Source: Vibrio thalassae
GTDB taxonomy: Bacteria; Pseudomonadota; Gammaproteobacteria; Enterobacterales; Vibrionaceae
Direction of reading: 5' to 3'
Length of the DNA: 64,000 nt
Assembly (NCBI RefSeq): GCF_900089835.1
Contig: NZ_OANU01000003.1
Coordinates: forward strand, 1-64,000
The notes beneath the pieces were generated by a model, which searched no databases, had not been told where the DNA came from, and saw only the letters and a program-made list of their open reading frames with translations. Below are positions 38,057 through 46,864 of this stretch, in pieces. Made by a program: the position numbers and the translations under genes. The stretch's first letter is position 1. Every line of letters begins with the position of its first letter.

Positions 38057-38094
38057 AAAAGAGTTAATCGTTAAAAGACGATTGACTCTTTTTT
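38057..38094. promoter_or_regulatory. Terminator of arsJ containing an ATCGT-N6-ACGAT palindrome
   Basis: Arms gagttaatcgt (38061-38071) and acgattgactc (38078-38088), 10 of 11 matching, with flanking aaaa and tttttt. It can act as an intrinsic terminator. The core ATCGT-N6-ACGAT is shared with two sites near arsR2 and acr3, so it may also bind ArsR2. Confidence 0.65.
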
Positions 38095-38110
38095 ATGTCA
38101 GGCGTATGTT

Positions 38111-38128
38111 TATCGTCAAAATACGATA
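38111..38128. promoter_or_regulatory. Operator-like palindrome upstream of arsR2
   Basis: TATCGT-caaaat-ACGATA, a perfect 6-bp inverted repeat with 6-base spacer, 12 bases before the GTG start of the second arsR. Confidence 0.6.
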
Positions 38129-38139
38129 GAGGGTAGCAT

Positions 38140-38478
38140 GTGACGAATTGTACAGTTGATAATACTGAAATGTTTATTGCGTCAGAAGAGCAACTGGCTC
38201 AAGAGAAAAAACTGGCAACGCAAGCTAAAGCATTGTCTCATCCTGCTCGTGTTCGTATCTTACGAATTCTGTCAGATCTGGAGCGAGCTGGTGGTTGTTT
38301 AAACAGCGATTTGGTTTCTCAGTTGGGTCTTGCTCAATCAACGGTATCTGAGCATTTACGTATACTCAAAGTTGCCGGTTTTATTAGTGCAGAGCCGATA
38401 CCACCAAAGGTGTGTTATCGAATCCAAAGAGAGGCGCTCAGTGATTTTGCTTTGCTAACACAATCGGTCTTTGATTGA
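38140..38478 (+). CDS. arsR: ArsR-family repressor (second)
   Basis: A 112-residue ArsR/SmtB protein, with ALSHPARVRILRIL, recognition helix AQSTVSEHLRILK and wing KVCYRI. Cysteines at 4, 53 and 92 are candidate arsenite ligands. It is clearly different from the first ArsR of the cluster. The start is GTG 38140, with agaggg at proper distance. Matching palindromes just upstream and before acr3 suggest it controls itself and acr3. Confidence 0.87.
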   Translation: MTNCTVDNTEMFIASEEQLAQEKKLATQAKALSHPARVRILRILSDLERAGGCLNSDLVSQLGLAQSTVSEHLRILKVAGFISAEPIPPKVCYRIQREALSDFALLTQSVFD

Positions 38479-38507
38479 GTAAAGTTTCTATCATTGACTG
38501 ATGATTG

Positions 38508-38532
38508 AGTCGGCATTGCCGACTTTTATTAC
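38508..38532 (+). terminator. Short terminator between arsR2 and acr3
   Basis: Stem agtcggc/gccgact with loop att followed by ttttatta. Confidence 0.6.
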
Positions 38533-38560
38533 TATAATTTAATCGTTATTCGACGATTAA
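38533..38560 (+). promoter_or_regulatory. acr3 promoter -10 and operator palindrome
   Basis: TATAAT at 38533-38538 is followed immediately by TTAATCGT-tattcg-ACGATTAA (38539-38546, 38553-38560), a perfect 8-bp inverted repeat. This is the best copy of the ATCGT-N6-ACGAT element, placed to block transcription start. No clear -35 was found. Confidence 0.65.
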
Positions 38561-38578
38561 CGATAGTGGAGAGTTAAC

Positions 38579-39628
38579 ATGTCCGAGTTAGCTATGGAAC
38601 AACCGAAAAAACTAGGCTTCCTTGATCGCTTCCTTACTTTATGGATCTTTTTAGCGATGGGATTGGGGGTCGTTTTAGGGGTGACGTTTCCAAGCCAAAT
38701 AGAGGGCTTGAATGAGTCTATGACAGCTGGCAGCACTAACATACCGCTTGCCATTGGTTTAATACTGATGATGTACCCGCCACTGGCAAAAGTAAATTAC
38801 GGTCTGATGGGCGGTGTGCTCCAAGACAAAAAGGCTGTAACACTTTCATTGGTTATGAACTGGCTGGTTGGCCCAATTCTTATGTTTGTGCTGGCACTGA
38901 TATTTCTGGGTGATGAACCTAGTTTAATGACTGGTGTTATCTTAATTGGCCTAGCTCGTTGCATTGCTATAGTGCTGGTGTGGAATGACATTGGTGGTGG
39001 TAACAAAGAGTACGGCGCAGCCTTAGTTGCATTAAATAGCGTATTCCAAATCATCACGTACAGCTTCCTTGCTTGGTTATTCATTACCGTGTTGCCACCA
39101 AAATTTGGTTTCCAAGGGCAGGTCGTGGACATCTCAATGGGTGAGATCGCTGAAAGTGTGATGATTTATCTAGGTATTCCTTTCTTAGCTGGATTTTTAA
39201 GTCGCAAGATCTTAGTCGCGAGGAAAGGCGAGCAGTGGTACAACGAAACCTTTATTCCTAAGGTTTCACCAATGACGCTAATCGCACTACTGGCTACCAT
39301 CGTACTGATGTTCAGCCTCAAAGGTGAGATGATCGTTGAATTGCCGATGCAAGTGGTACGTGTGGCAATTCCACTTACTATTTACTTCTTTATGATGTTC
39401 TTTGTGAGTTTCTTTGTTGCTAAGAGAATGGGAGTTCCTTTTGATAAGAATGCCTCTATTGCCTACACCGCGACGGGGAATAACTTTGAACTGGCTATTG
39501 CTGTGGCAATTGCTGTATTTGGTTTGAATTCGCCGGAAGCGTTTGCTGGGGTGATTGGTCCTTTGATTGAGGTGCCAGTATTGATCGCGTTGGTGAACTT
39601 CACGCTTAAAATGAAAAAACGTTACTAA
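38579..39628 (+). CDS. acr3: Arsenite efflux transporter, Acr3 family
   Basis: A 349-residue membrane protein with ten predicted helices that expels arsenite, using the proton gradient. The hallmark cysteine of Acr3 is Cys128 in GLARCIAIVLVWN, and the second signature is TGNNFELAIAVAI with its glutamate. This is Acr3 rather than the unrelated E. coli ArsB type. With the ArsC-ArsR fusion it completes the arsenate to arsenite to efflux route. Starts ATG 38579 after ggagag. A terminator follows. Confidence 0.93.
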   Translation: MSELAMEQPKKLGFLDRFLTLWIFLAMGLGVVLGVTFPSQIEGLNESMTAGSTNIPLAIGLILMMYPPLAKVNYGLMGGVLQDKKAVTLSLVMNWLVGPILMFVLALIFLGDEPSLMTGVILIGLARCIAIVLVWNDIGGGNKEYGAALVALNSVFQIITYSFLAWLFITVLPPKFGFQGQVVDISMGEIAESVMIYLGIPFLAGFLSRKILVARKGEQWYNETFIPKVSPMTLIALLATIVLMFSLKGEMIVELPMQVVRVAIPLTIYFFMMFFVSFFVAKRMGVPFDKNASIAYTATGNNFELAIAVAIAVFGLNSPEAFAGVIGPLIEVPVLIALVNFTLKMKKRY

Positions 39629-39645
39629 TTCTGGGATGAAAGCGC

Positions 39646-39674
39646 AAAGCTGAGCAGTAGGCTCAGCTTTTTTT
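39646..39674 (+). terminator. Terminator after acr3
   Basis: Stem aaagctgagc/gctcagcttt (39646-39655, 39661-39670) with loop agtag and a T-run. It overlaps the stop of the convergent GGDEF gene. Confidence 0.9.
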
Positions 39675-40539
39675 ACAGTAGTGCTTTGGGCTTTTTGGTG
39701 CGTTTATCGTGCTTGCTTTGGTACATGGCAAGGTCGGCTTTTTTCAAAGTAATTCTTAAACTGGACTGAAATGATGCATAGCCAATACTGTGGCAAAGCT
39801 CTGGGTAGCTTTTAAAATCTTCCATAAACACTTGTTGTAGTTTTTCCAGCGCTTGGTGGAGCATCGCTTCCTCTTCATAATGAGTCAGTACAACAAATTC
39901 GTCGCCACCATAGCGAACAATCACATCTTGTTCTGAAAAACTATGTCGTAAACATCGAGCGAATCGAAGTAGCACCAAATCACCCTCACTGTGGCCACGG
40001 TTGTCATTGATCTGTTTGAAGTTATCAAGATCAATGACGATACAAAACCCCTTGTTCCAGCGAATAGAACTTAAGTAGGTTAGATTTCGTAGTTTAGTTA
40101 ATGGGTCAGTATAGGCTTTGTTTTCAAAAAATTTGGCTTCCTGATGCAGTTCAGAAACATCAAAGCTGGTGGTGTAGATAAAAGATTCGCCTTCAATATC
40201 AACCTTAAATTTTAAAACGTTATAGTAGGACGTCTCGTGTAGGCTCTGAAACTTAACAATTTTAGGAACGCATTGACCAGACTCGATGTAATCAATACTG
40301 GCGTCATGACATTCTTGAAGCATACTCGCTAAGTTTTTAGGAACGATTTTCGCCAGTGCACTTGCTGTCATCCCTATTGGATTAACATCGGTAAATTGTC
40401 GCAGCCAGACAGTGAATTTGTCATTGATGTACACATATTCTTGGGATGAATTTCTAATCGACAGAAACCCAGGGAAATGGCGAAATAGTTCATTTGCTTG
40501 GTGATATGTCAAATCTGTCACTGCTAAAATCTCACTCAA
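39673..40539 (-). CDS. PAS-GGDEF diguanylate cyclase
   Basis: A 288-residue cytoplasmic protein with no membrane segment. Residues about 20-130 look like a PAS sensor (FPGFLSIRNSSQEYVYIND), followed by a GGDEF domain (about 140-285) with intact RYGGDEF at 209-215. This should make cyclic di-GMP. The inhibitory RxxD site five residues before GGDEF is absent (SEQD), so product inhibition there is unlikely. It stands alone between the ars cluster and the decayed olsF gene. Ligand unknown. Confidence 0.9.
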   Translation of the reverse strand: MSEILAVTDLTYHQANELFRHFPGFLSIRNSSQEYVYINDKFTVWLRQFTDVNPIGMTASALAKIVPKNLASMLQECHDASIDYIESGQCVPKIVKFQSLHETSYYNVLKFKVDIEGESFIYTTSFDVSELHQEAKFFENKAYTDPLTKLRNLTYLSSIRWNKGFCIVIDLDNFKQINDNRGHSEGDLVLLRFARCLRHSFSEQDVIVRYGGDEFVVLTHYEEEAMLHQALEKLQQVFMEDFKSYPELCHSIGYASFQSSLRITLKKADLAMYQSKHDKRTKKPKALL

Positions 40540-40706
40540 GTAAGTCCGATTTTCCTACAGCTGAAAAGCGGCCGATGTAGTTATCGTTTTTTTTCAGCCG
40601 TTTGTAGCACGCTGATAACATAAGAACTGTGATGCGTATCGTCTTGTTGATAGTTATTGTAAAAGAATGACTTAGTTCTCATTTCTGAGACAGTTTTCAC
40701 CACAGG

Positions 40707-40726
40707 AAAGCAGCCTAAGCTGCTTT
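40707..40726 (-). terminator. Hairpin after the olsF-like pseudogene
   Basis: Perfect 8-bp stem aaagcagc/gctgcttt with loop ctaa; no T-run follows on the minus strand, so weak as a terminator. Confidence 0.4.
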
Positions 40727-40746
40727 AGATCCGGAAGTAACACATA

Positions 40747-42518
40747 CTAGATTGATAGGGAGTTATGATGTTTTAGGTAGTGTTTAGCGGCATCAGTGCC
40801 CATATAACGAGCTAGGGATTCTTGAGGTACAGTGGTGAGATCGACGACGATCAAACCATCTAATGCATCATTGAAATTGGCATCGACGTTAAAACACACC
40901 AATTTGCCGTTTAAATTTAAGTACTGCCTTAACAATACTGGTACGCCTTTCCCTGTATCTAATCTTGAGATAACGCGTGATAACAGTTGAACATCCGCCA
41001 GATCGCCCAGCGATTGCGGGCACCATTGTTTGTAATGGTTCTGTTTGGGAGGATTCGATGCACTGACATGTCGTGTACTTTCATTATCATAGTGATGTAA
41101 TGTCATTGTGTCGGTGAGGAGCTGACGAGCCATATCGCTGTAGTCATTACTAATGCTCACTGGACCAAATAAGTGAGTATAGTTTGGACGTCGGCGTATA
41201 AATTCCGCAATGCCTTTCCAAAGCAGTAGCAAGGCGCCCATGCTCTTTTGATATTCTTCGGCGATAACACTGCGCCCCATTTCAATGGATCTACCCATGG
41301 TATCCAAGAATGATTGTTCGAAATTAAATAGAGTTCGTGAGTATAAGGCGCGTAGATCATTTTGCTTTATGAGCTGATCAACTAAACCAAGCCGATAAGC
41401 ACCGACTAATTTTTGTTTCTCTTTATCCCAAACGAATAGGTGCTGATAACTCTGATCAAACTGATCGATGTCCAAAGGCTGCCCGGTTCCTTCACCAACT
41501 CGCCTAAAATTGATTTCGCGGATTCGGCCAATTTCTCGCATCACCGCAGGAATGTGGTCCATGGTGGTACAGTAAACCTCAAACTCGCCGCTAGTGAGAA
41601 GTAAGTGTTCTTCGGGGAGCAACTCAATGTCCTCAAGCAGTTCGCTAAGGTGCGTTTCTGAGGCAATAGTTTGCTCTATCTGCTGTCGAGACGAGGAGAG
41701 AGCGTTTTTGTTTGGATGCGAATGGTTGAGCAAATAAGTATTGAGACGCAAGTAAAGAACCAGTTGCTGGCTGTCCAATGAACTCACTTCGCTAAATTTG
41801 ATGTTGTTACCGATTGAAATTGGTATAACGGACTTCTTTTTGTTGAGAAGCTCGCGGCCGAGCATTGCCGTCCTCAGTATGGGGTGAACCTTTCCTGCTA
41901 GGTAGAAAGGTCAAGAGTTAACACCACCGATATGCACGGGAACTGTCGTCGCCTGGTTTTTTTTGATTAAGCTGCTTACAGACCGGCTCCATTGTTTGTC
42001 CTCTAATTGCAGCGATTTTTTATTAACCAGTTGAGATACTTCGCCAGCCGGAAACACAAGAAGCAGACCATCACGCTCTAAATGGTGATTGGCTTATCGG
42101 AATGCTCTGGAATTTGCTTGATGTGCGTTGGCTCCGTTGAATACGTCGACGCCGATAAACAGCGGTTCCAATTCAGGAACCAGTTTAAGAAATTCATTAG
42201 CGAGAATCTTTACGTCTTTGCGAATCTCAAGTAGCACCTGTGCCAAAATGACGCCTTCGACGCAGCCAAGAGGGTGGTTCGCGACAACGACGGTTGCTCC
42301 TGTTTTTGGTATCGTCCCACTGTTGCCCGATACAATGTGATAATCGATCTCCAAAACATCCAAAGTGAAACGTAAGAAAGACTCGGTATCACAGCCTGCT
42401 GGGCGTTGAGCGTACAGTCTGTCTAATGTTGATAGTGTCCTGTAGCCCATTCAGTGACATTTTCTGCTAAGCCTAATGGAGATTTGCGTGGTAGACGAAA
42501 AGGACTTGTGTTGGCCAT
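40747..42518 (-). pseudogene. olsF: Decayed bifunctional ornithine-lipid synthase (OlsF-like: acyltransferase plus GNAT domain)
   Basis: Intact relatives are about 580-590 residues: an N-terminal PlsC-type acyltransferase and a C-terminal hemolysin-like GNAT domain that together make ornithine lipids, often under phosphate limitation. Here the ATG at 42518 (MANTSPFRLPRKSPLG) leads to a frameshift near 42440. The next frame carries VVVANHPLGCVEG (acyltransferase motif), meets taa at 42094-42096, continues in the same frame with LLLVFPAGEVSQL, meets tga at 41911-41913, and continues into an open C-terminal half (ATG 41865 to 40747, 372 residues). The two stops fit CAA to TAA and CGA to TGA changes. 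The C-terminal GNAT part might still be made; ornithine-lipid synthesis by the full protein should be lost. Confidence 0.85.
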
Positions 42519-42614
42519 AACACCCTCTAACCATAAACCAAATTAATGTTGTTAAAAGGATATGTTGTCGAGATGTCAAAATGGCGAACAACAGATGGCT
42601 AATGAGTGACGTAT

Positions 42615-42636
42615 TGATGTCAAAACCATGACATCA
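42615..42636. promoter_or_regulatory. Perfect palindrome upstream of the olsF-like gene
   Basis: TGATGTCA-aaacca-TGACATCA, 8-bp arms, about 97 bases before the ancestral start. It contains TGTCA half-sites slightly like Pho-box elements, but spacing does not match a standard Pho box. Bound protein unknown. Confidence 0.45.
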
Positions 42637-42672
42637 GCGAGATGCTCTGTGATTGATATATGAGAGGAAAAA

Positions 42673-42699
42673 AAGCCCAGCTAGGGAGGCGCTGGGCTT
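42673..42699 (-). terminator. Terminator after the TonB-dependent receptor gene
   Basis: Stem aagcccagc/gctgggctt, loop of 9 bases, followed on the minus strand by a run of T residues. Confidence 0.88.
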
Positions 42700-42711
42700 G
42701 GTCTTTATCAA

Positions 42712-44844
42712 TTAGAATGTCGCGTTGACCGATAACTTGAAGCGGCGTTCGTTACCGTAGTGAACATCACTAATCACACCTGTCGGGGTTCCGCCTTTCG
42801 GAGTGTATTCACCACCGCCGCCTGTGCCAGCGACGTATTCTGTATCAAATAAGTTTTCGATATTGAATCGGAAATCCCAAACGACATAATCGCTCTTGAT
42901 TTTGTGCGATGCACCCGCATCAAAGCGAACATAACCATCGAGCTTAAGTGTGTTTGCATTGTCTGCCCAACGCTCACCTTGGTAGAACATACCAAGGTTA
43001 AATGCTGTTGATTCAGTCATTGCGTAGCGAGTCCAAGCAGAACCGCTCCACTCAGGAACGTTAGCTGGACGCTTATCTTGGTATGTATCGTGTTTGTCGA
43101 AGTTAGCATCTAGATACATACCCGTTGCCATCACAAACCATTTGTCAGCAATTTGACCTTGTGCACCAGCTTCTACACCTTGGTGGCGCTGAGTACCGTT
43201 TTGTGTCGTGATTCCATTTTCTTTGATACTGATGTTCTTTTTCTCAATATCGAATATAGCACCAGTAAGCAGTAGGCGATTGTCCATTAGCTCCCATTTT
43301 GTGCCCAACTCGTACTGACGGCTTTTCTCAGGTACACGTTCGGTAATAGAGTTGTCATCATTCACCACGTTAGAGACTGGGTTGAAGCTCTCAGAATAGT
43401 TGGCGTAGATGCTACCATTATAGCTTGGATGGAAAATCAAGCCTGCCTTTGGAGAGAAGGATTGACTGTCATTTGCACCGCTTACAACTTCATCTTTTGA
43501 GTTGGTACCATCGGCAAAGTACATGTCATATCGACCACCAACTAGTGCTTGCCACTGGTCATTGAAAGTGATCAAATCTTGAGCATAAAAACCGTAGAAG
43601 TGATTGTTGCTTTCATAAGTAGACGTGGCATTGTTATAGTCTAGCCCAGGGTTTGCAGGGTTTTCACTAGGCTGCACACTAATGGAACTGCCTTTTACTC
43701 GCTGTTGAGCATAGTCATAGAACTGACCATTGGTACCAATTAAGACTTGGTGGTCCGTATTAAGCGCAGTGAAGTTACCATGAAGATCGGCATGGAAAGC
43801 TTGGGTTTTCCAATGATCATGACGATCAAAAGGACTCATAGTGTAACTGCCATCAGCTATTGTGTTGGAATTTGGCGTTGGCATTGAGTCATAACGGTGA
43901 CGCTTCATGTCTTGCAAGTTGTAGCTAAGTTTGGCTTCCCATTGGCTGTTAATATACAGATTTAGGTCGGCACCAAAATTCTCAACATCATTGTTGATGA
44001 ATGACCAATGAGCATCTCTGATCGTCTCTTGAGTGCCAATTCGGTTGCCATTGAGATCAAACCAAGAGCCTGAGTCGATTGGTGCACTGTCTTGTGTTTT
44101 TTCATAGTTGAATGACAATAGACCCCAATCGTAGAGGTCGGCTTCGATCACACCGTAGCCTAGGAAACGGTCTCGCTCTCTTTTATCACCAGTTGCATAT
44201 TTGCGGTTCTCAACACTATCTTGTTTAACGAGAACGGTACGACCGCGAAGTGTGCCTGACTCATTTAGTTTGCCAGAGGCATCAACGTGATAACGAGTAC
44301 TACCCAAGTTATCGAAGTCTGCTCCCACATTCACTTTCGGTGTAGCGGTAGGTTTCTTTGACACCATATTGATCATGCCGCCTGGCGCAGAGTTACCATA
44401 TAAAAGACTTGATGGGCCTTTGATCACTTCAATGCGATCTAAAGTTTCAATTGGTAGCATGTAGTGGGTAAACAACGAATGACCATTGCGTAAATAGCCG
44501 TTAGTTGAGGATAGCTCGAATCCGCGAAGGTAGAACGTTTCTCTATTCCACTTTTGTGAGCCTGCACTGACGCTCGCATCGTTTTGCAATGCTTCGCCTA
44601 AAGTGGTTGCTAGTTGTTCATCCAATACAATCTCAGGGATAACATTTACTGATTGAGGTGTCTCTAGCATTGAGGCATCAGTACGCATAGCACCTGAAGC
44701 ACTATCAACTTTGTAATCGTCAAAACTTTGTGCATGTACAACGAGAGTTTCGTCAACATTAGAATCGTTTTGCTCAGCAAAGACCGGAGAGGTATTAAGT
44801 GCGAGTACCACTGCACTGCAAAGTGTGGTCACTTTGAATTTCAT
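42712..44844 (-). CDS. TonB-dependent siderophore receptor
   Basis: Outer-membrane beta-barrel for ferric-siderophore uptake, 710 residues. There is a signal peptide (cleavage near residue 23, SPVFA), a TonB-box-like stretch DETLVVHAQ, a plug domain (about 55-170, with GNSAPGGMINMVSKKP) and a barrel ending in VNATF with the terminal phenylalanine needed for assembly. It most resembles the hydroxamate-type FhuA/FhuE/FcuA group, but the ligand is not certain. A Fur box 91 bases upstream predicts induction by iron starvation. No periplasmic binding protein or permease genes are adjacent. Confidence 0.9.
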   Translation of the reverse strand: MKFKVTTLCSAVVLALNTSPVFAEQNDSNVDETLVVHAQSFDDYKVDSASGAMRTDASMLETPQSVNVIPEIVLDEQLATTLGEALQNDASVSAGSQKWNRETFYLRGFELSSTNGYLRNGHSLFTHYMLPIETLDRIEVIKGPSSLLYGNSAPGGMINMVSKKPTATPKVNVGADFDNLGSTRYHVDASGKLNESGTLRGRTVLVKQDSVENRKYATGDKRERDRFLGYGVIEADLYDWGLLSFNYEKTQDSAPIDSGSWFDLNGNRIGTQETIRDAHWSFINNDVENFGADLNLYINSQWEAKLSYNLQDMKRHRYDSMPTPNSNTIADGSYTMSPFDRHDHWKTQAFHADLHGNFTALNTDHQVLIGTNGQFYDYAQQRVKGSSISVQPSENPANPGLDYNNATSTYESNNHFYGFYAQDLITFNDQWQALVGGRYDMYFADGTNSKDEVVSGANDSQSFSPKAGLIFHPSYNGSIYANYSESFNPVSNVVNDDNSITERVPEKSRQYELGTKWELMDNRLLLTGAIFDIEKKNISIKENGITTQNGTQRHQGVEAGAQGQIADKWFVMATGMYLDANFDKHDTYQDKRPANVPEWSGSAWTRYAMTESTAFNLGMFYQGERWADNANTLKLDGYVRFDAGASHKIKSDYVVWDFRFNIENLFDTEYVAGTGGGGEYTPKGGTPTGVISDVHYGNERRFKLSVNATF

Positions 44845-44934
44845 TATGGGCTTTTCCTTGCTCGTAAGATCGAGACAAATCTGAATGTTTAATTATTGGT
44901 ATATGGCATCATATTAGCATTGTGAATAAATGCT

Positions 44935-44953
44935 AATGCTATTTATTATCATT
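44935..44953. promoter_or_regulatory. Fur box upstream of the siderophore receptor
   Basis: The 19 bases aatgctatttattatcatt match the palindromic Fur consensus AATGATAATNATTATCATT at 16 of 18 defined positions. It lies 91 bases before the receptor start. Confidence 0.8.
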
Positions 44954-45393
44954 TAAGATATCGACAAGTGTAACAATCTGTATCTTTTGAAATTTAAGCT
45001 GATTAATTGCATCTGAAAGGTTATCAGTATGTAATTAATTTGTTTATTAACAAATGCCTGGCATTAATGAGGTAGGGAAAATAAAAGCAACGTGAATGCT
45101 GCCGTTAGCTATAATCGTCCTTAAAAGCCGTCTTTCTGCTGATGGTGTTTGAAATTGCGAGTATCAAAAAGTGGGGCAAAAGGTACATTGATGGGTATCT
45201 GGTTTAATCAGTAGGGTTTAGTGTCAAATTACTTAAAAATGACACACGCAGAAAAGTGAGTTCAAGCCAGTCATTGGAGCGAGTGGGCACTCACTTTTTA
45301 TCTTAGTCACCCACAGGACTTTCTATACACTTATTTCAGGGTGTAAACTGTGGTATATAAAGAGCAGATTTTTTCGATGGAACGTGCCAGTTT
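44954..45393. other. Non-coding region between receptor and ftsB, with an orphan terminator
   Basis: About 440 bases. It holds a TATAAT (45110-45115) without a clear -35, a repeat GTGTCA/TGACAC (45221-45226, 45240-45245), and a terminator-like stem AAAAGTGAGT/ACTCACTTTT (45252-45261, 45289-45298) with a T-run. No protein gene precedes that hairpin on the plus strand, so a small RNA of about 180 bases is possible. The ftsB promoter must lie in 45300-45390. Confidence 0.35.
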
Positions 45394-45675
45394 ATGCGTA
45401 TATTTACCTTAGTGTTGTTAGTGGTTTTTTCTTGGTTGCAATATACTCTCTGGTTTGGCAAAAACGGTATCGTCGACTTCAATCAAGTAGAATCAGAAAT
45501 CCAAGTGCAGCAGCAAGTTAATCACAATCTTCAAACCCGAAATAATGAGATGTTTGCTGAAATTGATGACCTTCGACAAGGGCTTGATGCTATTGAAGAA
45601 CGAGCTCGACATGAGCTTGGTATGATTCAAGACGGAGAGACGTTCTATCGCATCATAGGTGAGGATAACCAATGA
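45394..45675 (+). CDS. ftsB: Cell division protein FtsB
   Basis: Small bitopic protein of the FtsQLB complex that activates septal wall synthesis. It has 93 residues: an N-terminal membrane segment (about 3-20), a periplasmic coiled coil (about 28-70) and the conserved end [17 protein letters not shown]. It overlaps ispD by four bases, as in many gammaproteobacteria, and opens the ftsB-ispD-ispF-truD-surE-pcm-nlpD run. Confidence 0.95.
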   Translation: MRIFTLVLLVVFSWLQYTLWFGKNGIVDFNQVESEIQVQQQVNHNLQTRNNEMFAEIDDLRQGLDAIEERARHELGMIQDGETFYRIIGEDNQ

Positions 45676-46382
45676 TCCCCGAACACCATCCAATAATAGC
45701 TATCGTTCCTGCAGCAGGGGTGGGTAGCAGGATGCAAGCTAATATCCCTAAGCAATACTTAAAGATAAACGATAAAACCATCCTAGAGCACACCATAGAT
45801 AAGTTGCTTTCCCATCCAAGCGTGGAAAGCGTCATCATCGCAGTGAGTGAAGATGATCCATATTACGCAGGTCTATCGTTTTTATCCGAAAAACCGGTCA
45901 TACGAGTGACAGGAGGCAGTGAACGCGCTGACTCTGTGCTGGCTGCTATCGAGTATGTAAAGCAGCGTGTACCCAATGCTTGGTGCTTAGTTCATGATGC
46001 TGCACGCCCTTGTATTACACTGGCAGATATTAGTAAGTTGATCTACGAAGTGTCGGTACATCCAGTAGGGGGAATTTTAGCATCGCCTGTTAAAGACACC
46101 ATGAAGCGAGCTGATGATGTTAATGGTATTGACCATACGGTAGAGCGAGCGGGCCTGTGGCACGCGTTGACGCCGCAAATGTTCAAAGTAGAGTTGTTGC
46201 ATAGCGCACTGACTAATGCGTTAGAAGAAGGCGTTTCGATTACCGATGAAGCGTCAGCCGTTGAGTGGACTGGGCTTTCTCCATTGCTTGTCGAAGGGCG
46301 TGGAGACAACATCAAAATTACTAGGCCAGAAGATTTAGCTCTGGCTGAATTTTATTTAACGAAAGAGGAAGTACAACAATGA
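45672..46382 (+). CDS. ispD: 2-C-methyl-D-erythritol 4-phosphate cytidylyltransferase
   Basis: Third step of the MEP isoprenoid pathway: CTP plus methylerythritol phosphate to CDP-ME. It has 236 residues with the CTP-binding start [11 protein letters not shown] and conserved [14 protein letters not shown] and [10 protein letters not shown]. Overlaps ftsB and ispF by four bases each (atga), so the three are translationally coupled. Confidence 0.96.
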   Translation: MIPEHHPIIAIVPAAGVGSRMQANIPKQYLKINDKTILEHTIDKLLSHPSVESVIIAVSEDDPYYAGLSFLSEKPVIRVTGGSERADSVLAAIEYVKQRVPNAWCLVHDAARPCITLADISKLIYEVSVHPVGGILASPVKDTMKRADDVNGIDHTVERAGLWHALTPQMFKVELLHSALTNALEEGVSITDEASAVEWTGLSPLLVEGRGDNIKITRPEDLALAEFYLTKEEVQQ

Positions 46383-46858
46383 GAATAGGCCATGGCTTTG
46401 ACGTTCATAAGTTTGGTGGCGAAGGTCCTGTAATCATTGGTGGTGTAGCCATCCCGTATGAGCAAGGATTGATCGCGCATTCTGATGGTGATGTTGCACT
46501 TCATGCTTTATGCGACGCATTACTGGGTGCGATAGCCGCGGGTGATATCGGGCGTCATTTCCCGGATACCGATGCAGAGTGGGAAGGGGCGGATAGTCGC
46601 GCTTTACTTCGTGATGTTTACAGCAAAGTGAAAGCCAAGGGCTACGAACTGGTTAATGCTGATATTACCATTATGGCGCAAGCACCTAAGATGGCTCCTC
46701 ATATTGACCAAATGTGTCAAGTCATTGCACAAGATCTCAATACCGATATTGAGAATGTGAATGTGAAAGCGACAACAACGGAAAGATTAGGCTTTACAGG
46801 ACGTAAAGAGGGAATTGCCACCGAAGCTGTGGTATTGATTAGAAAGATTACGTCTTAA
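46379..46858 (+). CDS. ispF: 2-C-methyl-D-erythritol 2,4-cyclodiphosphate synthase
   Basis: Fifth step of the MEP pathway. It has 159 residues with the zinc ligands in GHGFDVHKF (Asp8, His10) and a further histidine in [12 protein letters not shown], plus [16 protein letters not shown] near the end. Starts inside the ispD stop. Confidence 0.97.
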   Translation: MRIGHGFDVHKFGGEGPVIIGGVAIPYEQGLIAHSDGDVALHALCDALLGAIAAGDIGRHFPDTDAEWEGADSRALLRDVYSKVKAKGYELVNADITIMAQAPKMAPHIDQMCQVIAQDLNTDIENVNVKATTTERLGFTGRKEGIATEAVVLIRKITS

Positions 46859-46864
46859 TAGGCA

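Noticed and set aside
41911..42096. Stop codons in the olsF-like gene as programmed readthrough or selenocysteine
   Set aside because: There is also a frameshift near the N-terminus, two different stop codons, and no downstream recoding structure was evident; simple decay is more likely.
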